A stretch of 64,000 nt of DNA from Dichetophora obliterata (Eukaryota > Arthropoda > Insecta > Diptera > Sciomyzidae), in assembly GCA_963920525.1 (NCBI GenBank), contig OY986437.1:114692715-114756714 (forward strand), written 5' to 3'. This document shows, piece by piece, positions 10,791 to 19,006 of this stretch. A program made the translations under genes and the position numbers. The notes below the pieces were generated by a model. That model saw only the letters and a list, made by a program, of their open reading frames with translations. It was not told where the DNA came from and did not search any database. Each line of letters starts with the position of its first letter. Position 1 is the first letter of the stretch.

Positions 10791-11397
10791 TTATAACTGA
10801 TCGAAAAAATTGTATGATATTTCCATTTCCAAATCGTGTCTATAATCTTGAAATGTCATATCTGAACGGAAAGTAGTATCATCCTCAGTAACCACCTCAA
10901 TTTCACCATTACTTAAAAATCTCTCGTATTCAACTTGACGATATTCAAAACATGAAATATTTAATCAAGTAATTGCTATCATATGTACAGCGAATTCTCA
11001 ATTTTATATTATACTTGTATTGTAGTTGAAAATGCCTGTAAAATGGTTGTGAACTTTCAATAATTCCAGCAATATTTTGCTCCTTTCTAACTAAGTCTTG
11101 CCTAAATGCTTCAATAGCCTCATCAACTGTAAAAGATTGATCTATAGGTAGCTTGGGCTCTTCCTCTCCAGTTGACTGAGGTTCTACTTCTATCGATGAC
11201 TCAGCGTTTCCATTTAAATCTTTACTCAACTTTAAAAGTTTAAAATTTAGTTGTATGCTTACAGTATCATTATTAGGTAATTTAACAGCAAACTCCGTAT
11301 TTTTAAATTCATTTTCACTTAAATCAATTCGTACTGTAGCTGAAAATACTTGTACAATACAAATATATGTAAGTAATACGATGAAATTATTTTTCAT
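10791..11397 (-). pseudogene. Secreted-type Maverick cargo protein with signal peptide, one frameshift
   Basis: The ATG at 11397 begins a clear signal peptide: two lysines, then a hydrophobic core IVLLTYICIVQVFSA and a likely cut before TVRIDL. A central acidic proline-rich linker (SSIEVEPQSTGEEEPKLP) follows, then a helical part. Near 10947 the frame slips by one base. The continued frame runs through CFEYRQVEYERFL to a stop at 10791, giving about 200 residues. A secreted product is unusual among core Maverick genes. I do not recognise the family. Confidence 0.55.
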
Positions 11398-11541
11398 TTT
11401 TATTTTTTTTTTTAACAGATGTGTTCTTTTGTCAACGGTATATTTTTAAATGACATGATAAAAGTTGGTGCTCGTATTTATAGATTAATTTAAAAATCTT
11501 CTTCTTCAAATGAGCAGCAACTGAGCTGCCGTCACCGCCAA

Positions 11542-11686
11542 CTAATTTAACAATTTCACTATCTGACGATAGTTTTTCTTTTTAGTGTGGGTTTTTGAAA
11601 AATTTTTATGTGGCGGAAGGACTGCAGCCTTACCAAGTATTTTATCCATACCTCCAAAAAAACCCATCTATTTCACGGAAAGCACA
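11542..11686 (-). pseudogene. 3' part of a Maverick gene split by the Transib-like insertion
   Basis: Next to the TSD, the minus strand encodes AFREIDGFF, then (after a one-base shift near 11670) GGMDKILGKAAVLPPHKNF and a lysine-rich segment, with a stop at 11542. The 5' part lies on the other side of the insertion at 13570-13705. The product is basic and short. Its function is unknown. Confidence 0.45.
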
Positions 11687-11869
11687 TGACGCACAGTGGG
11701 GTATTGAACCCTGAAAATTGTGATCAAATCACCTAGCAGACGGAGGGAATTTTTGACTTTGTGTTTTAGTTAGAATGGGTCCAAAGATGAAAAAAATGTC
11801 TGTCCGTCCGTCTGTCCGTCGTCTGTCTATCGACACAATTAAAGCCGTAATTTTGAAGCTATTGTAATG

Positions 11870-12300
11870 AAATTTGGTATTTAAGCTTGTTTCTAAAATA
11901 TAAAGATTAGAATCGAAAATGAACCAAATCGGATGAAAACCACGCCTACCTCCCATACAAAGTGACTTCATTCAAAACGGTAATTTCTCTTTAAATTCCA
12001 CAAAACTTCATATATCGACTTTTTTTTTGTATATAAGCTTTGACATTTAATATCCGCTTCAAGTATGAAATTCAACCAAATCGGATGAAAACCACGCCTA
12101 CCTCCTATACAAAGTGACTTTATTCAAAACGGTAATATCTCTTTAAATTCCACAAAACTTCATATATCGACTTTTTATTTGTATATGAGCTTTGATATTT
12201 AATATGCGCTTCAAGTATGAAATTCAACCAAATCGAATGAAAACCACGCCTACCTCCCATATAAAGTGGCTTTATGAAAACCGTAAAATCTCTTAAAATT
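11870..12300. repeat. About three tandem 153-bp repeats in the Transib-like element
   Basis: The motif aatcggatgaaaaccacgcc recurs near 11927, 12080 and (with one change) 12233, each followed by ctacctcc and a tatcgactttttt stretch. This is a common type of non-coding fly repeat. Confidence 0.8.
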
Positions 12301-12308
12301 ACTTACTT

Positions 12309-13228
12309 TTAGTTTTTTTTTTTTTGTAAATTATCACTTATATTTGTTGTTTCAAAAAAAAAAATAGACTTCCACTGAATTCACAACTTTATGCTTACAT
12401 ACGAGTATGTACCTAAAAACACACATATTATAAGCCTAGACGGGAAAAAACAGTAAAAATACGAACTGGGGTAATTGATAGCAAAAAGTGTGATTACTAA
12501 TACTAAGAGTCAAGCCTCTTAGTAACGAAATTTATATTTTTTACTTAACAAACAATTAGAAAGTATAAAAAGCATCACAAAACCATTTAATATATGGAAC
12601 TTTATTTTTTTTCCCTTAATATTAATGAAATACATATGCAATACAAAAATATTGCTATTCTATTACTATTCTACGGAATAGTGATTTAAACCAAAATATT
12701 TCGTACTTTTACCCCTCTAATAAACAAACTGAAGCTACATCACTAACTGTTGACGTTAATTATATTATTAAAAAAAAAAAAACAAAACATAAAAAAGCAC
12801 TAACAAAAACAACATGAACACAGCAACGTACACACAGCACAGAGTACCTTTACCCTTCCAATAAACAAATAGTTGCTTCGCCACTTGTTGTTAACCTTTA
12901 TTAATTTATAAAAACAAAGAAAACAAAACAAATAAAAAATAACAGCAACAACAACAATAGTAACACTAACTTCATGTACACATTTCAATTTTTCGACTAT
13001 TACTTGCATATATGTATTTCAATTGCATGGGCATGAAAAAAAGTTTTTCTTAAAAACCGCAGAAAACTTGCAAACTTTTTTTTTTTTAACTTGTCACTTA
13101 TATTTGTTGTAACAAAACAAAAAAAAGAGTTTCACTGAATTGAGTGGTATTCACAACTATATGCTTACATATGTACCTAAAAACACACATTTTATAAGCC
13201 AGCACGAGAAAAAACATTAAAAATACGA
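12309..13228. repeat. Pair of direct repeats (12309-12465 and 13074-13228)
   Basis: Both copies carry cacttatatttgttgt, then atgcttacat, cctaaaaacacacat and aaaatacgaac, with about 765 bp between them. A second, shorter pair (near 12700 and 12845) shares acccntccaataaacaaa-like sequence. The rest is AT-rich and non-coding. Confidence 0.7.
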
Positions 13229-13569
13229 ACAGACACTTTTTGTACTAATATATTTCATTTGACGTTCCAAAAATACCTGAGGTAGAAGGTTCCATTGCTC
13301 AAAGAATTTTACTTATTTAATGTTTCAAGAAAAACCACTTGGAAATATAAAAATTTTTGTGTTTTTTCTATGCGCGCACCAAAAGTAAAGAAAACGTCAA
13401 ATTTGCAATCGCAGTGCACGGATACCGTTGACTTTTTTTCAATTTTTCTTTCACATAGTGATGTAGAATTCTATTCTCTTTCGAACGATACCAATCATGG
13501 TTGGGTAGCTTCGATTTCATTTTTTTAATTAATCACACAAATTGGTATGAAATACCCCAATGTGTGACG

Positions 13570-13705
13570 GTTTGAATGAGTATACATTTGTATCTTTATA
13601 ACCACCTTCATAGACTGTACCAACTAACGATATCATACCACTAGTGACCTCAATTTTTATATGCTGATTGTGACTAAATTCGAATATTGGAATGTTTGTT
13701 GGCAT
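13570..13705 (-). pseudogene. 5' part of the Maverick gene split by the Transib-like insertion
   Basis: The ATG at 13705 opens a frame beginning MPTNIPIFEF, with TSGMISLVGTVYEGGY in the middle, that runs into the TSD at 13569. Its continuation is at 11686. The order and strand fit the minus-strand Maverick gene block. The 395 bp between 13706 and 14100 hold no gene I can see. Confidence 0.5.
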
Positions 13706-14100
13706 TTGTTGTCCTCTATTAAGAGAAAAAAAATTGTGTTCTAACCCCTCCTTCTAAGGTTAACCTGCAACATAATATCCAAAACTATAGCATTTATTAT
13801 TTGAAAAGTTTTCCACTGTGCATGACAAGTGCAGTAAAAGTTGACCACAATACATATTTTAATGAAGAATGTAATACAACTAACTCTCTCTTATCATAGT
13901 TTTCTATTTATATCTTACACACGTCTCTATATGTATATATATCATCCATTTCATCATATCTTGTAATACTTCAAATAACCGCCACTGATAAAAAATAATC
14001 AATTATCAGAATTCAATGTGAGTAAAAAATAAATCAATAATTTAATATTAAAGCTTAGTATAAAAGTTGCTTCTACGGTGATAAGTTAAATGATAGAAAA

Positions 14101-14443
14101 ATGAAAGCAAGCTTAACAAATCTTTTCCAAAATCCTTGCATTAAATACTTACCCATAAAGGATATGGAAGTAAACTTCCCATATGAAGTCAACAGAATCG
14201 AAAGAATAGGATAGAATAAATAAAGAATTTCACATATATTTACCGAAAATATTTCTGATTATTACAAAGAATCAGATGGACTACTTAAATGATACTCCAC
14301 ACATTTTGATGAAAACCAAAGATCTGCATGGTGTATTTTCCTTAATCATTAAAAAGAAGAAGAAGGAGGAGAATGAAAACATATTCTATAACAGCTTATA
14401 CGAAAGCTCCGATGATGATAATGAAAAAGAACACATATTTTAA
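14101..14443 (+). pseudogene. Small plus-strand Maverick gene, possible OB-fold DNA-binding protein
   Basis: The ATG at 14101 gives a frame starting MKASLTNLFQNPCIKYLPIKD that meets a TAG at 14212. After a frame change, YLPKIF, then NDTPHILMKTKDLHGV and a KKKKKEE tract lead to an acidic end ESSDDDNEKEHIF and a TAA at 14441. The layout (strand-rich part, LPKxF, basic then acidic tail) resembles small insect proteins that may bind single-stranded DNA. That is inference; the gene is plainly broken. Confidence 0.4.
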
Positions 14444-14451
14444 ATCGATAA

Positions 14452-14457
<6 letters not shown>

Positions 14458-14491
<34 letters not shown>
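14458..14491. repeat. (TA)n microsatellite
   Basis: Sixteen or so uninterrupted AT dinucleotides just past the 14443 stop. Confidence 0.95.
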
Positions 14492-14496
<5 letters not shown>

Positions 14497-14718
14497 CATT
14501 CTTTTTAAATAAAAAGACCAAAATATATATGTCTATTGTTTTTTTTTTTTTATAAATTTTTTTTATAAGAAGAAATTTCTGATTATAAGAACAAAACTAT
14601 TTTCACTTATCATGCACTTAACCGCAGGACAATATTTTAGTACCTTAAAGCAAGCAATTTGTGTTTGCACTCAAATTTTATCATTTTAATACAGCATATA
14701 TTAAAAATCTTTAAACGG

Positions 14719-14915
14719 CATTCATTTGCTGTTGACCGCAAATTTTATCACTTGTGTTCAACTGATTTTAAAGACTTTTAGAAGCGTTCATTTGCTATTG
14801 ACCACAAATTTTATCGTTTTTGCTCAACTAATTTTAAAGACTTTTAGCAGCGTTCATTTGCTATTAACCACAAATTTTATCATTTTTGTTCAACTTATTT
14901 CAAAGACTTTAGCAA
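14719..14915. repeat. Three tandem 66-bp repeats plus degenerate flanking copies
   Basis: Units at 14719-14784, 14785-14850 and 14851-14915 share a form of gttcatttgctattgaccac and end in ttaaagacttttagcag. Weaker copies extend to about 14650 and 14990. The plus-strand frame through it is an artefact of the 66-bp (multiple of three) period. Confidence 0.85.
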
Positions 14916-15054
14916 CACACTTTTTATGTGTACAAATTTTATCGCTTCTCTTACGCTTGACTGCAAATTATTTTAAAGCCGATGTTGAAAATAAAAATTG
15001 GATTATTTAAAATATGTTTTAAAAGTTTTTATTTTTTATTTTTAAACATGCGTT

Positions 15055-15981
15055 TTATTCGTCTTTATTTATCCAAGAATTATGCTGATTTGGAAATCCT
15101 AACCATTTAACGTAAGCTTGATGGCCCTTACTTTTTATAACTTTTTCAATCAGATATGTATGTGGAAAATGTGTCTTCATTACTTCATGCTCGTAGAATC
15201 CTCCAATAATAGGGTTTCCTTGATAGTCGTCCAATAAATAAGTTACAGGGTTTGTGTTCTGTGTAGTACGAATTTTAAAAATTGCAGTTGTCCAATTTGG
15301 AGTATATCCTTTTGCAAAAATATGTTTATATTTGCTTATGCGAACGTGGTCTCCAACTTTAAGTTTACCATATTTGAATATTTTTGGATGGTTATAAGCA
15401 TGCTTTAGTATAGATCGTTCATTTTTGGAGTTAACAGACTTTGGCATCATTCCAATGGTTCTATGCTTTTTACTATTGTATTGATTTATTAAATCCTTAC
15501 ATATATTTATCCATTGATAATTTCCTTGCAAGCTAAACTGTTTCCACATCATTCCTTTTATAGTTTTATTAAATCGTTCAACAATAGATGCTTTCATTAT
15601 GCTATATGTAGAATAGTGATTAATATTATGTTTTTTCATTAGGTTTTGAAATGTTTTATTATAAAACTCTTTGCCGTTATCTGTTTGCAAGGTTTTTGGT
15701 ATTGGTGAGGTTTTTGGTGAGTTTTGGGAAAAAATTGATTTCATAGCATTGGTAATATCTTCACTACCTTTAGATTTTACGGGAACAATCCAAACAAACT
15801 TTGAAAATGTATCTATTACCGTTAAAATAAACCGATAACCTTTGTTGTACTTTGAATAAGCACCCATTTCAACAAGATCTGCTTGCCAAAGATCATTTAT
15901 ACCCAGGTGTACCACTCGTCGTCGTATGCAATTTCTGCGTGCTTGCTTATGTAGCTCCTGCACCACTGCTTGTCTTTCCAT
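15055..15981 (-). CDS. Maverick integrase (retroviral-type DDE with chromodomain)
   Basis: A 308-codon open frame. After an ARRNCIRRRVVHLGINDLWQ lead, the catalytic residues are the aspartate in DLWQADLVEM, the aspartate in TDNGKEF and the glutamate in ASIVERFNKT, so the DDE triad is intact. A basic C-terminal part (KVGDHVRISKYK) is followed by a chromodomain, YLIEKVIKSKGHQAYVKW to SWI. This enzyme makes the staggered cut that leaves the 6-bp duplication. The frame is unusually well kept beside broken neighbours. Its first 35 bases overlap the coiled-coil gene. The exact start is uncertain. Confidence 0.92.
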   Translation of the reverse strand: MERQAVVQELHKQARRNCIRRRVVHLGINDLWQADLVEMGAYSKYNKGYRFILTVIDTFSKFVWIVPVKSKGSEDITNAMKSIFSQNSPKTSPIPKTLQTDNGKEFYNKTFQNLMKKHNINHYSTYSIMKASIVERFNKTIKGMMWKQFSLQGNYQWINICKDLINQYNSKKHRTIGMMPKSVNSKNERSILKHAYNHPKIFKYGKLKVGDHVRISKYKHIFAKGYTPNWTTAIFKIRTTQNTNPVTYLLDDYQGNPIIGGFYEHEVMKTHFPHTYLIEKVIKSKGHQAYVKWLGFPNQHNSWINKDE

Positions 15982-16508
15982 CTGTAGTGTCTTCAGTAGT
16001 TGTTACTCGTTTAAGAGCTTCCACCTCTCCGTCTTTATCTGAGACCTTAGACCACACTCGTTTGAGAGCTTCTGTTGGCGATTTTCTTTTAACACGGTTT
16101 ATTTTCTCGTTCAAAAACTCATAATAACCTTTTATTTTTCTTGAAAAACCTTCTTCAGCTACATCAATTTTATGAGTAAGATCTTGATTGAAAGTATTTA
16201 TCGCTGTTTCTAGGTTTACAAGTTTTGTTGTAAGCATATCAGTTTGTTGTTGTATTAATTCATGAAAACGATTTTCTGCTTCCTTAATTTTTTCCATATA
16301 AAATGTATTCAATTGTTTTTTTATTTCTTCAAAATAACTTTAAATAAATTTTATTCACAGCATCGTTTTCCAATACAGGACTAGCAATATTTTTTATTCT
16401 ACGTGAGTTGAAGTTGAAATGATGATCACTATCTAAATGAATCTTGGTATGCGGGTTTTGATATCTTTCAGAGCTATCCATATAATGTCCAAACTTGTCG
16501 ATAGGCAT
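15947..16508 (-). pseudogene. Maverick MPIDKFG-type coiled-coil protein, one frameshift
   Basis: The ATG at 16508 starts MPIDKFGHYM, a start I recognise from uncharacterised Maverick-type proteins. After 59 codons a TGA at 16329 is reached, but the next frame carries on with EEIKKQLNTFYMEKIKEAEN and a long helical, coiled-coil segment (about 16320-16090) with a serine/threonine-rich end at 15947. A one-base slip near 16335 explains the break. Its end overlaps the integrase start. The function is unknown; a structural or scaffold role is possible. Confidence 0.6.
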
Positions 16509-16545
16509 TTTATGAATATTTATTATGTTATATTTTACAGACTAT

Positions 16546-17250
16546 TTATAAAATAATCTTTGCTTCTCTCAGTTCCTCAATAATTGAAACTATTTCATTA
16601 TTATGATTTGAGTGACCAGCTATTGATGATGATATTAAAAGACGTAATCTATCAACCAACTCGTTGGGATCATCCCAATATACATAATTAGATTTTTTTA
16701 TATTCAACTTCATCAAACCTTCACCTTTATGAAATTTTTCTTTAAATAGTTTTCTAATAATCGTTGTATATTTTTTCGAACGATTTCCTTTAATTTTCCA
16801 ATTAATGCTATTATTTCGCTTATGAGCGTAAGTCATCTCTAATATTTGTTTATTAGTATTTAAATCTGCTTCATTAACACTGATTGGTTCCTTGTAAACT
16901 AATAGTTCATATAAGCCTGGTGTGAAGGGTCATTGTGAGTTACCTACATTTACATTGGTTAAATCAAAAGTAATTGCTTCATTATCTAATCTCCATATCT
17001 GATTTTTATCCTTGTGAGGACCATAGACTTTATCAAATTTTTTTAAATTAACTTTCGATAAATTGAATTGCATACTCTGATCCGGATTCATTGTAATGGT
17101 GACATTATCATTTTCCAAATCATTATCATCACTATCATCATCATGAGTATCATCATCATCATCATCATCATCATCATAATTACCAGCGTCAAATGACTTA
17201 AACGTGGATGAACTTTCATCGATTTCCTTTCTATCAAGGCTTGGAGAAGT
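16546..17250 (-). pseudogene. DUF8207-like Maverick gene, C-terminal part
   Basis: The C-terminus is the highly conserved YVYWDDPNELVDRLRLL, then HNNEIVSIIEELREA, found in many insect uncharacterised proteins; I believe the Pfam name is DUF8207. Upstream are KKFDKVYGPHKDK, a nonsense TGA at 16930 in otherwise intact frame, and a run of nine aspartates (17149-17175) from a GAT/ATC microsatellite. The N-terminal part is at 18605-18854, across a 1.35-kb insertion. The molecular role is unknown. A short duplicate of its 3' end is at 2516-2551. Confidence 0.75.
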
Positions 17251-18597
17251 GTATTATTATCATGCTTGCTCTGTTGTGATTTTGTTGTGACTCACAACGC
17301 GGCTTCCCCAAAATGTTATCTGTTTATAAATGGTTAAGTGCCTGCAATGAAAACTGATCTACCACAATTTGGGCGATAAGCTTTCATTGCATTGCAGCGC
17401 TTTAATTTAATTCAATGCCAAGGCCGGTACCTTCAAAACAGAAGCAATTAAAGTAAACACTGACGCCAGTTGGGCGATCAGCTTTCATAGCAAGCGCTAT
17501 ATTAAAGACAATAACTTACTTATGTGCGGCTAGCGCCAAAAATGCTGACAATGCATTTTCGGCAAGTCAACCAACGTAGAGGTAATATAATTTAAATTGT
17601 ATTTTATTGTTGTAATTAGCATGCATACTTTTTGTCGTCATGCAATTAAAAACAGAGGTAAAATATTTTAAATAATATTTTACTGTTGGATTCAGTGTTT
17701 TGGGAAATATGACCCAATTACACATGTTATACATGTTTGTATATTTGTTCGGCCTAGGTTGGCATTATTAAATAAGTGTGTAGGAATGTAAGAATGAATG
17801 AATAATGTTTACTTTAATAATGTCTGTATATTTTAAAGAATAATTAATTGGAACTAGAGTAAAATCTTGAGCCAGAAGAATTCAGGAAATGCAAGATTAA
17901 CATTTCCTAATTGTTAAGAAATTACGTATAAAGAAATAATTGTAAACTAAATCAATAAAAACCCTTCCCTCCCCCTAGACCTTCCGCATCTTGCACAATA
18001 ATTAGTCTTAGTTTTTATTGATCTAGTTTACAATTATTTCTTTATACGTAATTTCTTAACAATTAGGAAATGTAATTATTGTGCAAGATGCGGAAGGCAG
18101 TCTTGCACAATAATTAGTCTTAGTTTTTATTGATCTAGTTTACAATTATTTCTTTATACGTAATTTCTTAACAATTAAAAAAGATTGCCTTCCGCATCTT
18201 GCACAAATGCTGAGTACACCTAATTATCATTAAAACCGAGGTGTTAAGCATAAGTAGTTTTAAGAGAATAAGTAGTTGATTTTATAACTGTGAAGAGAAC
18301 GAATACTTAAAAATAAAAAGGTATACCGTCACAAGTGTGACTAGAAGAACCATACACAACCATTTTCATTACTGATCACCGAGAGAAGGACCAGGGGATT
18401 TTTCGAGCCTGTAAAGACATGAGTAAGTATAGTTAAGGTAACATTCCGGCAACCTCACGGCTGCCTACTGACCGGCATAACTCACCATGCCTAGTATAAT
18501 AAGGTGAGAAAGTATAACCAGGATTTGGGACGAGTTCCCAGTCTGACAAGTAGGGCCACGATTAGGACCTATGCGCATCCTCACGGGAAGACGCAAC
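17251..18597. mobile_element. Unclassified 1.35-kb insertion in the DUF8207-like gene
   Basis: The gene frame is continuous if 17251-18597 and one copy of AAGT (17247-17250, 18598-18601) are removed, so the break points and a 4-bp duplication are read directly from the coding sequence. The ends (gtattattatcatgc, ggaagacgcaac) are not inverted repeats. The shape might be a solo LTR of a gypsy-type element with 4-bp duplications, but TG/CA ends do not fit the exact breaks. Inside are a large palindrome and repeats (17895-18215) and no gene. Confidence 0.6.
17895..18215. repeat. Palindrome and third arm within the 1.35-kb insertion
   Basis: 17898-17960 is the inverse complement of 18013-18075 (about 60-bp stem, tttctttatacgtaatttct core), and 18120-18178 repeats the second arm. 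The shorter motif ccttccgcatcttgcacaa occurs three times, once inverted (near 17979, 18085 and 18187). A transcript would form a strong hairpin. Confidence 0.85.
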
Positions 18598-18604
18598 AAG
18601 TCTC

Positions 18605-18854
18605 TTTAAATGGTGTGCTCGTAGTAACTTTACTATCCTTAAAAGTGTTATTTGAATATTTTTCATTTTTTATTATTATTTTTTTTATTATTAGTCGATT
18701 GAATTATTTCTTTTAAGGGTTTTGATATTGGCTTAAAATTTTTTTCTAAGAGCTCATCATTTGCAGCTTCTCCGAGCTGAATACTTTTATATTTGTTTTT
18801 CAAAATACTTCTAGTTTTAATAAGATTGCTTACTAGATTTGTTTTCTTTTTCAT
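18605..18854 (-). pseudogene. DUF8207-like Maverick gene, N-terminal part
   Basis: The ATG at 18854 starts MKKKTNLVSNLIKTRSILKN, then LLEKNFKPISKPLKEII, the usual N-terminal pattern of this family, and an Asn/Lys-rich run with a shift near 18665. It ends at the insertion at 18601. The start faces the polymerase gene across 152 bp. Confidence 0.65.
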
Positions 18855-19006
18855 ATTGATAGTTGGTGTGATAATTGTATTTTAATTGGCTGTTTAGCAG
18901 TAAGCTGTTTAGCAGTTAGCTGGTAAGCAGTAGTTGTTGTACTGATTCTTAAATATCGATACTGTTTTCTTTTATAGATTTTATCAACACCAACAACATA
19001 AACGAG
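18855..19006. promoter_or_regulatory. Divergent intergenic region between the DUF8207-like and polymerase genes
   Basis: The only head-to-head gap in the right half of the Maverick. It contains short direct repeats of gctgtttagcagt and related forms (18888-18935) and an AT-rich run. A shared promoter is inference from gene orientation. Confidence 0.35.

Larger units (their letters stand above)
11692..13564. mobile_element. Transib-like non-autonomous DNA transposon
   Basis: The left end is cacagtggggtatt. The inverse right end is cacattggggtatt. Both are flanked by the direct repeat TGACG (11687-11691, 13565-13569). CAC-starting ends with a GC-rich 5-bp duplication are the Transib pattern, related to RAG recombination signals, and CACAGTG is the exact heptamer consensus. 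No transposase is present. The interior has a GTCTGTCCGTCC-rich segment (about 11798-11830), 153-bp tandem repeats and other direct repeats. It interrupts a Maverick gene. Confidence 0.7.

Noticed and set aside
14726..15010. 94-codon plus-strand frame with repeated LLLTTNFI
   Set aside because: The repeats come from a 66-bp tandem DNA repeat whose period is a multiple of three; not a gene.
17118..17180. Poly-aspartate run as a calcium-binding domain
   Set aside because: It is a GAT/ATC microsatellite within the DUF8207-like gene; repeat expansion is the simpler reading.
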